From: an uncultured Oscillospiraceae bacterium
Lineage (GTDB): Bacteria; Bacillota; Clostridia; Oscillospirales; Acutalibacteraceae
Direction: 5' to 3'
Length of the DNA: 53,332 bases
Assembly: GCA_900543555.1 (NCBI GenBank)
Contig: UQRL01000014.1
Span: forward strand, 1 to 53,332
Shown: positions 19,108-27,095 of the stretch, one piece after another
How positions within the stretch are numbered: position 1 is the first letter of the stretch
How the letters are laid out: the number at the start of each line of letters is the position of its first letter
The notes under the pieces: generated by a model
Databases searched by the model: none
What the model was told of the DNA's origin: nothing
What the model saw: the letters and a program-made list of their open reading frames with translations, nothing else
Made by a program: the position numbers and the translations under genes

Positions 19108-20316
19108 ATGAAATACGATTTTACCAGCATTATTGACCGGCACGGGAGGGACGCCATCGCGGTGGATGGCTTGACAGAAGGAGGCCACGGCCCCCAGCCC
19201 CCCAAAGAGGGTTTCGACGTGATCCCCATGTGGGTGGCGGACATGAACTTCCCCACGGTGCCCACCATTACAGAGGCCATCAAGAAGCGGGTGGACCACC
19301 CCTTCTTCGGCTATTTCGCCACCAGCGACGAGTATTACAACGCCATCATCCGCTGGCAGGAGCGGCGCAACGGCGTCACCGGCCTGACCAAGGAGTGCGT
19401 CGGCTATGAAAACGGCGTGCTGGGCGGCGTGATCAGCGCCCTGAACGTGCTGTGCTCCAAGGGGGACAACGTGCTGCTGCACTCCCCCACCTACATCGGC
19501 TTCACCGGCTGCCTGACCAACAACGGCTACCATATTATTCACAGCCCCCTGGTGCAGGATGAAAACGGCGTCTACCGCATGGATTTTGAGGACATGGAGA
19601 AAAAGATTGTGGAAAACAAGATTCACGCCACGGTGTTCTGCTCTCCTCACAACCCCTGCGGCCGGGTGTGGGAGCGCTGGGAGCTGGAAAAGGCCATGGA
19701 GCTGTTCAAAAAGCACGACGTCATGGTCATCTGCGACGAGATCTGGTCCGACATCATTCTGGAGGGCCACAAACACATCCCCCTGCAGTCCATCTCTGAG
19801 GACGCCCGCCAGCGCACGGTAGCTCTCTACGCCCCCTCCAAGACCTTCAACCTGGCGGGGCTCATCGGCAGCTACCACATTGTCTACAACAAAGCCCTGC
19901 GGGAGCGCATCGACAAGGAAAGCTCCCTCTCTCACTACAACTCCATGAACGTGCTGTCCATGCACGCCCTGGTTGGCGCCTACACCCAGGAAGGGTCCGA
20001 CTGGGTGGACGAGCTGCGGCAGACCATCACCGGCAACGTAAATTTCGCCTGCGGCTTTATCGCCCAAAACTTCCCCGGGGTGAAAGTTTCCAAGCCCCAG
20101 GGCACCTACATGTTGTTTTTGGACTGCACCGACTGGTGCGAAGCCCACGGCAAGACCATCGACCAGCTGGAGAAGGCCGGCTGGGACGTGGGCGTGGCCT
20201 GGCAGGATGGCCGGGCTTTCCACGGGCCCTGCCATATCCGCATGAACCTGGCCCTGCCCCTCTCTCGGGTACAGGAGGCCTTTGACCGGCTGAAAAAGCA
20301 TGTGTTTACCCTGTAA
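19108..20316 (+). CDS. MalY/PatB family PLP-dependent C-S lyase (aminotransferase class I/II fold)
   Basis: A 402-residue PLP enzyme of the MalY/PatB group, which splits cystathionine and similar thioethers to a thiol, pyruvate and ammonia. The start MKYDFTSIIDRHGRDAIAVD is the usual family N-terminus. Diagnostic stretches are VIPMWVADMNFPT, FCSPHNPCGRVW, VICDEIWSDIIL and the PLP lysine in LYAPSKTFNLAGL. The ATG at 19108 is set by homology. GGAGG (19081-19085) is 22 bases away, too far for a normal ribosome site, and no nearer start codon exists, so initiation is unusual. The upstream in-frame extension is hydrophobic noise. The neighbouring AraC-type gene could be its regulator, by inference only. 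Confidence 0.88.
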   Translation: MKYDFTSIIDRHGRDAIAVDGLTEGGHGPQPPKEGFDVIPMWVADMNFPTVPTITEAIKKRVDHPFFGYFATSDEYYNAIIRWQERRNGVTGLTKECVGYENGVLGGVISALNVLCSKGDNVLLHSPTYIGFTGCLTNNGYHIIHSPLVQDENGVYRMDFEDMEKKIVENKIHATVFCSPHNPCGRVWERWELEKAMELFKKHDVMVICDEIWSDIILEGHKHIPLQSISEDARQRTVALYAPSKTFNLAGLIGSYHIVYNKALRERIDKESSLSHYNSMNVLSMHALVGAYTQEGSDWVDELRQTITGNVNFACGFIAQNFPGVKVSKPQGTYMLFLDCTDWCEAHGKTIDQLEKAGWDVGVAWQDGRAFHGPCHIRMNLALPLSRVQEAFDRLKKHVFTL

Positions 20317-20442
20317 AGCCGCAAAATGAAGGATTCTCTTCTGTTTCATGCACATTTTTCACATTTTTTCCGCAATTTGCAGGAATCCATCCTGTCGTTC
20401 TTCTGTTTTTGCAGCGTCTAGCGCCAAATCTTGCAAACGCAC

Positions 20443-20471
20443 TTGACACGGGCTTCTTTCCGGAGTATAAT
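20443..20471 (+). promoter_or_regulatory. Sigma-A promoter of the Amt-PII gene
   Basis: TTGACA (20443-20448), 17 bases, TATAAT (20466-20471), a perfect consensus. It lies 240 bases upstream of the start codon, so a long leader is made. The stretch 20317-20442 shows no other feature. Confidence 0.9.
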
Positions 20472-20711
20472 GTCGTGCGTAAGAGGGAAGTTCCCCTGTT
20501 CTGCGGCAATGGCGCCCTGAAAGGCTGAGAGCCTTTCAGGGCGTTTTCTCATTCCGGCAGCCGCGGGCCCGGAGCTTTCCCCGCCGGACCGGGCAAAGGG
20601 GCCCTGAAGGAGCAATCCTTCAGGGCCCCTTTCTCCATGCAATCCGGCGCCGGTAACCCGCGGCAGCGCCGCTTCACATAGATAAATCTCAAGAAAAGAG
20701 TTGGTTTCCCT
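20472..20711 (+). promoter_or_regulatory. Amt-PII leader with two tandem, self-similar terminator-like hairpins
   Basis: Hairpin 1: CGCCCTGAAAGGCT (20513-20526), loop GAG, AGCCTTTCAGGGCG (20530-20543), then TTTTCTC. This is a perfect 14-bp intrinsic terminator ahead of the gene. Hairpin 2: arms 20595-20611 and 20616-20632, 17 bp, with a GCAA tetraloop. Both contain GCCCTGAA-GG/CC-TTCAGGGC, so the 5' arm of hairpin 1 can pair with the 3' arm of hairpin 2. Two small hexaloop hairpins precede hairpin 1: AGGG-AAGTTC-CCCT at 20484-20497 and GGC-AATGGC-GCC at 20505-20516, the second overlapping the terminator arm. This is the layout of an attenuator. The ribosome site before the ATG is weak. Confidence 0.7.
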
Positions 20712-22433
20712 ATGATCGTTGATACCTTGTGGGTCTTTCTTGCGGCAATCCTGGTGTTCTTTATGAACCTGGGCTTCGCGTCTTTGGAAGCCGGCATGGC
20801 CAGGTCGAAAAACACCGTGAACATCCTTTCCAAAAACTTCATCGTGTTCGCGGTTTCCTCCCTGGGCTTCATGCTGCTTGGATGGGGTTTCATGTTTGGA
20901 GGCGACAACCCCTTTATCGGCACAGAGCACCTGTTCATCCTGGGTGAAAAGGATCTGTCGTTCTATGACGAAACCCTGACTTCCAACGTGCCGTTCTGGG
21001 GGAAATTCTTCTTCCAGCTGGTGTTCTGCGGGACCGCGGCCACCATTGTCTCCGGCGCTGTGGCGGAACGGATCAAGTATCTCTCCTTCATCATCTTCTC
21101 CTTTGTGCTCACCCTGGTCGTCTATCCCATCGTCGGCCACTGGGTATGGGGCGGCGGCTGGCTGGCTGATTTGGGCTTTATGGACTTTGCCGGCGACACG
21201 GTGGTCCATTCCCTGGGCGGCTGGTCCGCCCTGGCGGGCGCCCTCATCCTTGGGCCCCGCATTGGGAAGTATGACAAACAGGGCAAGCCCAGGGCCATTC
21301 CCGGCCACAACATGTCCCTGGCGGTGATCGGCCTGTTTGTGCTGTGGCTTGGCTGGTTTGGGTTTAACCCCGGCTCTACGATGAGCTTCCAGAACCCCTC
21401 GGATGTGATGCACATCCTGATGACCACCAACACCTCCGCGATTGCGGCTGTCGTCACCGCCACGGCCACTTCGTGGATCTTCCTGGGGAAGCCGGACCTG
21501 GGCATGACCATCAACGGCTGTCTGGCCGGGCTGGTCGCCATCACCGGCGGGTGCTCTTACATCTCCATTGTGGATTCCCTCATCATTGGCGCCATTGCCG
21601 GCGTGATTGTGGTGTTCGCGGTGGTGTTCTTTGACCGCGCAAAGATAGATGACCCGGTGGGGGCCACCTCGGTCCACCTGTGCTGCGGCGTGTTCGGCAC
21701 CCTGTGTATCGGCCTGTTCGCCCAGGAGGGCGTGACCACCCTCTCCACCAGGAACGGCCTGTTCTACGGCGGCGGGGCAAGCCTGCTGGGCATCCAGCTG
21801 GCGGGCATCCTCGCGGTGGGGGCGTTTACCTTTGTCAGTGCCCTTGCGGTCTGGTGGATCTTGAAAAAGACCATTGGGATCCGCGTCTCCAGGGAGGAGG
21901 AACTGGCTGGCCTTGATATTGGCGAACACGGGAACCATGCTTACCCGGATTTCGTGCAGGCGGTGGAAAACATCGGCTACTCTCCCGACGGGCCCGCTGT
22001 GGAGCCCTTGGGCGAGGTGCCCGTTTCCGAGGCCGTGCCGGTCAAGGACACCACCTCCCCCGGGGACCAAAAGGCCCCCAAGATCACCAAGGTGGAAATC
22101 ATCTGCAAGGAGCCCCGGCTGGAGGCGCTCAAGTCGGCCATGTCCGCGCTGGGGATCACCGGCATGACCGTGTCCCATGTCCTCGGCTACGGCATCCAGA
22201 AGGGCAAGCCGGAGTACTACCGGGGCGCCCCGGTGGAGGCGAACCTGCTGCCCAAGATCCAGGTGGACATCGTGGTCAGCAAGGTGCCTGCGCGGGCGGT
22301 GATCGAAACCGCCAAAAAGGTGCTGTACACCGGCCATATTGGCGACGGCAAAATCTTCGTCTACGATGTAGAGAACGTGGTGAAGGTGCGCACCGGCGAG
22401 GAGGGCTACGACGCCTTGCAGGACGTAGAGTGA
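20712..22433 (+). CDS. amt: Ammonium transporter fused to a C-terminal PII domain
   Basis: A 573-residue membrane protein. Residues 1 to about 400 form an Amt/Mep/Rh channel with eleven helices: FASLEAGMARSKN, the FCGTAATIVSGAVAER loop, VHSLGGWSALAGALILGPRIGKYD, LWLGWFGFNPGS, and VHLCCGVFGTLCIGLF with the pore histidines. After a linker rich in P, E and K, residues about 455-573 form a complete PII (GlnB/GlnK) domain (KVEIICKEPRLEALKSAMSALGITGMTVSHVLGYG, IGDGKIFVYDVENVVKVRTGEEG). Free PII normally plugs the Amt pore according to nitrogen and energy state; here regulator and channel are one chain. The PII T-loop Tyr seems kept (YYRGAP). It is monocistronic and ends at a terminator. Confidence 0.93.
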   Translation: MIVDTLWVFLAAILVFFMNLGFASLEAGMARSKNTVNILSKNFIVFAVSSLGFMLLGWGFMFGGDNPFIGTEHLFILGEKDLSFYDETLTSNVPFWGKFFFQLVFCGTAATIVSGAVAERIKYLSFIIFSFVLTLVVYPIVGHWVWGGGWLADLGFMDFAGDTVVHSLGGWSALAGALILGPRIGKYDKQGKPRAIPGHNMSLAVIGLFVLWLGWFGFNPGSTMSFQNPSDVMHILMTTNTSAIAAVVTATATSWIFLGKPDLGMTINGCLAGLVAITGGCSYISIVDSLIIGAIAGVIVVFAVVFFDRAKIDDPVGATSVHLCCGVFGTLCIGLFAQEGVTTLSTRNGLFYGGGASLLGIQLAGILAVGAFTFVSALAVWWILKKTIGIRVSREEELAGLDIGEHGNHAYPDFVQAVENIGYSPDGPAVEPLGEVPVSEAVPVKDTTSPGDQKAPKITKVEIICKEPRLEALKSAMSALGITGMTVSHVLGYGIQKGKPEYYRGAPVEANLLPKIQVDIVVSKVPARAVIETAKKVLYTGHIGDGKIFVYDVENVVKVRTGEEGYDALQDVE

Positions 22434-22456
22434 GAAACGCCAGCACACCCCCATAG

Positions 22457-22494
22457 AAAAAACCGGCAGGACCCTAACGGTTCCGCCGGTTTTT
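22457..22494. terminator. Bidirectional terminator
   Basis: AAAAAACCGGC pairs with GCCGGTTTTT, with an inner GG/CC extension. It lies between the Amt-PII gene (+) and sdpI (-). Confidence 0.8.
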
Positions 22495-22511
22495 GCCATG
22501 TTCCCCTGGGA

Positions 22512-23549
22512 TTATCCCAAGCCTGTCTTTTCCAAAAGAGACTGGTACAGCTCCTGGGTGCTGGCGGCGTCGGGGGCGTTGAGGACAATGGTGCGGCCGT
22601 CGGACTCCAGGACCACGCAAGCGCCGCAGGAGGCGAAGGTATAGCGGGTGTAATCGCCGTAGAGGTCGTTTTCAAAGCTGCCCAGGGCCACCTTGAAATT
22701 GCCCAGGCCGTTGGTGCGAAAGCCGGAGGCGTCCTGGGAGGGGTCCTGGTCGAAGTATTCCAACGAGGTGACGCTGCCGTAGGGAATGGTCAAGTCACCC
22801 CAGCCGGAGGCGTCCACGGTGAGGGAATCCGTCCCATAGACATACTGGATGTCCCCGCTGAACAGGGACCAGGCCAGGAAGGCGCCGAACGCCAGGACCA
22901 GCGCCGCAATCAGGACAATATTCCGGGGCTTGACGGGGCTTTTCTCCACCTTGCCCTCCGCCACCTGGCTCTTGTAGAAGCGGTAGGAGTAGCGGGTGGG
23001 CAGAATCACCATCGCAGCCAGGATGACAAACCAAAGAAGAATCACCATCAGCACGCTGGGGATGAGGGCGCAAACCATCAGCAGCAGGCCGCCCAGGCAC
23101 CAGAGCTTCCCAGCGTAGCGGTGGGTGGCGTCCCAGTTTTCCTCGCTTTCCAAAGTCCACTTGATGCGGATGCCCACGGCGCCGTTCTGCTTTGTCTTGG
23201 GCATATAGTTGCCGATGAGGAAAAACAGCAGACCCATGAAGAAGGTGAACAGCGCGGTGATAAGGTAGGCCGAATCCGCGCCGCCCTGGGCAAGCTGGCC
23301 CACGACGCCCAGCAGCAAGGACAGCACGGGGAGAATCCAGGCCACCAGGTTCAGCACCTTGGGGCTTTGCTCCTTATTCCGGTTGGCATGCAGCACCACC
23401 AGCATTATCACCCACTGGCTGACAAGCAGCAGCACCGGCTCCCAGAGAAACAGCGTTTGGCCTGCGAAAGCCGCCGGAAGGATGGGCAGCAAAATGACCA
23501 AAGAGGACAAAATCAGCTTGCCCTTATGGCGCGCCAGCATCTCTTTCAT
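22512..23549 (-). CDS. sdpI: SdpI family membrane protein with C-terminal PH-like domain
   Basis: A 345-residue membrane protein. The N-terminal half has about six helices and the SdpI signature YMPKTKQNGAVGIRIKWTLESEENWDATHRYAGKLW (about 110-150). In Bacillus, SdpI gives immunity to the SdpC toxin and signals to SdpR. After a last helix (about 210-230) the C-terminal 115 residues look like a soluble bacterial PH-type domain (LTIPYGSVTSLEYF ... NAPDAASTQELYQSLLEK). The gene begins 3 bases after the sdpR stop, so the two are translationally coupled. No sdpAB or sdpC toxin gene is in the window, so the ligand is unknown. Confidence 0.82.
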   Translation of the reverse strand: MKEMLARHKGKLILSSLVILLPILPAAFAGQTLFLWEPVLLLVSQWVIMLVVLHANRNKEQSPKVLNLVAWILPVLSLLLGVVGQLAQGGADSAYLITALFTFFMGLLFFLIGNYMPKTKQNGAVGIRIKWTLESEENWDATHRYAGKLWCLGGLLLMVCALIPSVLMVILLWFVILAAMVILPTRYSYRFYKSQVAEGKVEKSPVKPRNIVLIAALVLAFGAFLAWSLFSGDIQYVYGTDSLTVDASGWGDLTIPYGSVTSLEYFDQDPSQDASGFRTNGLGNFKVALGSFENDLYGDYTRYTFASCGACVVLESDGRTIVLNAPDAASTQELYQSLLEKTGLG

Positions 23550-23552
23550 AAC

Positions 23553-23816
23553 TCATTCTCCTTTCAGCTGTGAAAGCCACAGCATCACTTCCTCCAGCAC
23601 GGAAGTGTTCAGTTGGTAATAGATGAATTTCCCCTCCCGCTGGTCGCGGATGAGGTCCGCCTCTTTCAGCACGGACAGGTGCCGGGAGATGGAAGCGGCG
23701 GTGACGGGGAAGTGCTCCCCTATCTCCCCGGCGGAAAGCCTCCCCTGTTTCAGCAGGTTCAATATTTCCCGGCGGATGGGGTCCGCCAAGGCTTTTAAGG
23801 TGTTTTGCAGCGCCAC
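23553..23816 (-). CDS. sdpR: ArsR/SdpR family winged-helix repressor
   Basis: An 87-residue ArsR-type regulator. The winged helix is clear: LKALADPIRREILNLLKQGRLSAGEIGEHFPVTAASISRHLSVLKEADLIRDQREGKFIYYQL. No metal-binding cysteines are present, which fits the SdpR branch. A GTG start at 23816 is chosen because AAAGGAGG lies 6 bases upstream; the longer frame runs back through the promoter. It should repress its own sdpRI operon at the repeats just upstream, and SdpI would sequester it at the membrane, as in Bacillus. That mechanism is known for the family and inferred here. Confidence 0.87.
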   Translation of the reverse strand: MALQNTLKALADPIRREILNLLKQGRLSAGEIGEHFPVTAASISRHLSVLKEADLIRDQREGKFIYYQLNTSVLEEVMLWLSQLKGE

Positions 23817-23836
23817 AGCTTCCTCCTTTCCCAGAC

Positions 23837-23894
23837 ATTTAACATTTAACCGAATTGTTAATTGAATGATAGCACCTGCCCCTTCCCTTGTCAA
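23837..23894 (-). promoter_or_regulatory. sdpRI promoter and candidate operator
   Basis: On the minus strand TTGACA (23894-23889), 17 bases, TATCAT (23871-23866). Downstream of it sit two tandem ATTTAAC copies (23837-23843, 23844-23850) and an inverted near-copy GTTAATT (23857-23863, plus-strand reading). These are a likely autoregulatory SdpR site. Confidence 0.75.
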
Positions 23895-23904
23895 GAGGGG
23901 GCAG

Positions 23905-23950
23905 GAAAAAACTCCCCGGGAGGCGGCGCTGTGCCGCAGCTTCCGGGGAG
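23905..23950 (-). terminator. Strong terminator of the GH127-like remnant
   Basis: CTCCCCGG...GGCGGC pairs with GCCGC...CCGGGGAG around a short loop. On the minus strand it ends in TTTTTT. It lies 8 bases after the remnant's stop codon, which supports a once-real minus-strand gene. Confidence 0.75.
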
Positions 23951-23957
23951 CTGGTTT

Positions 23958-24185
23958 TTATGTGGGGGATTCCGCCTGTATCCAGGGCATTTCCGTCATG
24001 CGCAGGTTGGTGCAGCCGTAGGGGATGAGCCGGACCTGCTGGGGCGGCGTCAGGGGGACGCGGCTGTCCGGCACTTCATGGCAGAGGCCGTTGTCAAAGC
24101 CCCAGTCAATCTGCACGAAGGTGCCGGTAAGGGAAATGGGCGGGCGGTTTGGGGCCAAGGCTTCCTCGGGCTTTGCCTGCAACCT
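23958..24185 (-). pseudogene. C-terminal remnant of a GH127-like glycoside hydrolase
   Basis: About 75 codons at the end of a minus-strand frame: LTGTFVQIDWGFDNGLCHEVPDSRVPLTPP followed by VRLIPYGCTNLRMTEMP and a stop. The pattern of a Pro-x-Ser-x-Val linker and then LIPYGCTxLRxTExP is what I know from the C-terminus of GH127/DUF1680 beta-L-arabinofuranosidase-type enzymes, which are about 600-800 residues long. Everything upstream (to the right) is missing: from about 24185 the DNA is an ABC transporter gene on the other strand. The right-hand frame of the track continues only as antisense to it. Family assignment is from motif memory and is tentative. Confidence 0.55.
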
Positions 24186-24195
24186 GCGGGACGCC

Positions 24196-25557
24196 ATGTA
24201 TGAAAACATCCAGACCTTCGCCATGCTGGGCGTCATGGTGCTGGCCAGCACTAAGATCGGCGGGCGTTCCGCCCGGTACTTCACCCAGCAGCAAAAGGAT
24301 TTGGGGGCCGTCAACGGCTACATTGAGGAGATGATGGACGGCCAAAAGGTGGTCAAAGTCTTCTGCCATGAGGAAAAGAGCGTGGAAAATTTCCGCAAGC
24401 TGAACCAGGCCCTGCGGGACAGCGCCGACAAGGCCAACACCTTTGCCAACATCGCCATGCCGGTCAACGGCAACCTGGGAAACATCAGCTATGTGCTGTG
24501 CGCCATTGTGGGGGCGCTGCTGGCCCTCTCCGGCTACACCGGCCTGACGCTGGGCACCCTGGTGGCCTTTCTGAACCTGAACAAAAACGCCACCCAGCCC
24601 GTCAGCCAGATCAGCCAGCAGACCAGCAGCGTCGTCATGGCCATGGCGGGCGCCCAGCGGGTCTTCGACCTGATGGACGCCCCGCCGGAACGGGACGAGG
24701 GCTATGTGGAGCTGGTCAACGCCAAGGAGGACCGCAATGGCAGCCTGGTGGAGTGCGAAGAGCGCACCAACGTGTGGGCCTGGAAGCACCCTCACAAGGC
24801 GGACGGCACCATCACCTATACCCGCCTGCAAGGGGACGTGACCTTCCACGATGTGGACTTCGGCTACGAGGAGGGCAAGATCGTCCTGCACAACATCAAG
24901 CTGTACGCCACGCCGGGCCAGAAAATCGCCTTTGTGGGCTCCACCGGCGCGGGCAAGACCACCATCACCAACCTGATCAACCGGTTTTACGACATCGCCG
25001 ACGGCAAAATCCGCTACGACGGCATCAACATCAACAAGATCAAAAAGGGCGACCTCCGCCGCAGCCTGGGCATGGTGCTCCAGGACGTGCGCCTGTTCAC
25101 CGGCACGGTGATGGAGAACATCCGCTATGGCCGCTTGGACGCCACCGACGAGGAGTGCATTGCCGCGGCCAAGCTGGCCAACGCCGACGGCTTCATCCGC
25201 CGCCTGCCCGATGGGTACGACACGGTCCTCACCGGGAACGGCTCCAACCTGAGCCAGGGCCAGCGGCAGCTGCTGTCCATCGCCCGGGCTGCCGTGGCGG
25301 ACCCCCCGGTGCTGATTTTGGACGAGGCCACCTCCTCCATTGACACCCGCACCGAAGCCCTGGTCCAGCAGGGCATGGACGCCCTGATGACTGGGCGCAC
25401 CACCTTTGTCATCGCTCACCGGCTCAGCACCGTTAAGGACACCGACTGCATCATGGTGCTGGAGCAAGGCCGCATTATCGAGCGGGGCACCCACGACCAG
25501 CTCATCGCTCAGAAAGGGCGCTATTACCAGCTTTACACAGGGAAAAAAGCCTCGTAA
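24196..25557 (+). pseudogene. ABC exporter half-transporter lacking its N-terminal membrane helices
   Basis: The remaining 453 codons cover the last TM helices and the whole nucleotide-binding domain of an MdlB/TM288-type exporter (normally about 600 residues). Seen are KIGGRSARYFTQQQKDLGAVNGYIEEMMDGQKVVKVF, a long insert before the NBD, Walker A GSTGAGKT, signature LSQGQRQL, and Walker B LILDEATSSID. LSQGQ with a complete Walker B glutamate is typical of the consensus-Walker subunit of a heterodimer. Its partner, usually just upstream, is absent, as are about 150 residues. ATG 24196 has no ribosome site. A terminator follows (25567-25602). Confidence 0.8.
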
Positions 25558-25566
25558 GGGGCCAAA

Positions 25567-25602
25567 AAAGGGGCGCGGCACAGTGTGCCGCGCCCCTTTC
25601 TG
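25567..25602 (+). terminator. Terminator after the truncated ABC gene
   Basis: AAAGGGGCGCGGCAC pairs with GTGCCGCGCCCCTTT around a very short loop, followed by CTG. It may also serve the minus-strand gene at 25655. Confidence 0.65.
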
Positions 25603-25654
25603 CGAAGGCAGGCGCCGTCCGCCAGCACCCGCCCTTCCCGCAGCCCCGAATCCG

Positions 25655-26035
25655 TCACAACGCCAGGCTGACGCCAAAACCTGCCAGAACAACCGCTGCC
25701 GCCGCAAAGAAGGCAATCGCCCCCGGGGCAGCTGCCAGCTCCCGGCCCTTGCTGCTGTCCCGCAGCTTTTCCATGGCCTTGGCCTCCTCAAAGGCCACCT
25801 GGGCGGCAAAGGCCCCTTGGGCATTGCTGTTGCTGGCGCTGGTTGGCGCGCCGGCCTTCACCCGCATCGTGTGAAACAGCATCAGCCCGCCAAAAAGCAA
25901 GGTGAAAATGCCCAGAAAAAAGGTGATGTCCTGAAAAGACGCCAGCTTGCCCACGTTCGACAGCAGCCCGGCAGCGCCCAGCTCTGCCGCTCCCAAAATC
26001 GCGCCAGCCAGCAGCCTTTTCCCCACGCTCTTCAT
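25655..26035 (-). CDS. Small membrane protein of unknown function
   Basis: A 126-residue protein I do not recognise. There are three hydrophobic segments: LLAGAILGAAELGAAGLL (about 8-25), ITFFLGIFTLLFGGLMLF (about 36-54) and IAFFAAAAVVLAGFGVSLAL (about 106-126). Between the last two is an Ala-, Asn- and Ser-rich linker followed by a charged stretch (FEEAKAMEKLRDSSKGRE). The ATG at 26035 follows GGGAGG; the 40-codon upstream extension overlaps the promoter TTGACA-N18-TATTTT (26155-26126) and is rejected. It is monocistronic, and no neighbour suggests a role. Confidence 0.7.
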   Translation of the reverse strand: MKSVGKRLLAGAILGAAELGAAGLLSNVGKLASFQDITFFLGIFTLLFGGLMLFHTMRVKAGAPTSASNSNAQGAFAAQVAFEEAKAMEKLRDSSKGRELAAAPGAIAFFAAAAVVLAGFGVSLAL

Positions 26036-26125
26036 ACCAGAAGCCTCCCTTCTGTCCCGAAACAGGGTTTCCTCCCATCCTCTTGCGGGCGGTACGCCTT
26101 TTAGAGGATATAACTTCACAATTAT

Positions 26126-26155
26126 AAAATAGCATGGCAGGCCTCCCCTTGTCAA
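26126..26155 (-). promoter_or_regulatory. Promoter of the small membrane protein gene
   Basis: On the minus strand TTGACA (26155-26150), 18 bases, TATTTT (26131-26126). Confidence 0.65.
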
Positions 26156-26327
26156 GGAGGATTTGGCCTTTCCTTCTGGTTTTATTTCATATTTTTGCGG
26201 ATTATTGGAATAAAACTCTAAAAACCTGAGGAAAACATCTTGTGTTTTCCCTTCTCAGTTGCTATAATTGATAAAAATACCGCGATCCCCTGTTTCCATA
26301 CAGGCTGCGGCAGGGAGGTTAGAATTT

Positions 26328-26966
26328 ATGGAAAACCGCATCATCAAAATCCTGTCGAAGAATGGCAGCGTGCCGCTGAAGGTGATCCACGGCCATTTTG
26401 CCACCAACCACTCCCACATCAACTGCTATCTGGACATGACCACCCTGAAGACCCGCCAAAGCGAGGCCGAGCTGGCTGCCCAGGCTCTGACGCAGCATTA
26501 TGTGGCCAGCACCATTGTGGACACCATCCTCTGCCTGGACGGCACCCAGATTATCGGCGCCTACCTGGCCAAGGAGCTGAACCGGGCCGGCTTTATCTCC
26601 ATCAACGCCCACCAGACCATCTATGTGGTCACCCCAGAGTACGACACCACCAGCCAGCTGATCTTCCGGGACAACCTGGTACCCATGATTCGGGACAAGC
26701 ACGTGCTGATTTTAACGGCCTCCGTCACCACGGGCATCAGCGCCCGCAAGGCCATGGAGTGCGTTCAGTATTATGGCGGTTCCACCGCCGGCATCGCCAC
26801 AATTTTCAGCGATATCACCCAGGTGGAGGGGGTGCCGGTACAGTCCATCTTCACCAAGGAGGACGTCTCCGGCTACGCCACCTATTCCACCCAGGAGTGC
26901 CCCTTGTGCAAGCACGGCGCCAAGCTGGACGCTCTGGTAAACGGATATGGCTACTCCAAGCTGTAA
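26328..26966 (+). CDS. Orotate phosphoribosyltransferase-like protein with altered PRPP motif
   Basis: A 212-residue protein with a type I phosphoribosyltransferase fold. The helix-loop DTILCLDGTQIIGAYLAKEL and the strand HVLILTASVTTGISARKAMECVQYYGG correspond to the PRPP-binding region. In working enzymes this motif carries two acidic residues (hhhhDDxxTTG); here they are Thr-Ala. A C-terminal CPLCKHG motif resembles a metal knuckle. I recall similar proteins in other Clostridia named orotate phosphoribosyltransferase, so the change is probably family-wide, but OPRT activity is doubtful. The ATG follows GGGAGGTT at 7 bases. It stands alone and ends at a strong terminator. Confidence 0.72.
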   Translation: MENRIIKILSKNGSVPLKVIHGHFATNHSHINCYLDMTTLKTRQSEAELAAQALTQHYVASTIVDTILCLDGTQIIGAYLAKELNRAGFISINAHQTIYVVTPEYDTTSQLIFRDNLVPMIRDKHVLILTASVTTGISARKAMECVQYYGGSTAGIATIFSDITQVEGVPVQSIFTKEDVSGYATYSTQECPLCKHGAKLDALVNGYGYSKL

Positions 26967-26976
26967 AACATCCCCA

Positions 26977-27012
26977 ACGCTGTACGCCCCAGCCGCGTAC
27001 AGCGTTTTTTCT
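26977..27012 (+). terminator. Terminator of the PRT-like gene
   Basis: AACGCTGTACGC, loop CCCAGCC, GCGTACAGCGTT, then TTTTCT. Confidence 0.85.
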
Positions 27013-27095
27013 GGCCTGCCATGGCTTTTCCCCCGCAGGTGTGCTACAATAAATTAAAACGATACCCCCTGCGGGAAAGAGAGGATGTGCGTCCC

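Noticed and set aside
23958..24314. An intact 118-residue minus-strand gene
   Set aside because: Its first 45 codons are antisense to the ABC gene; only the last 75 or so resemble a real protein end.
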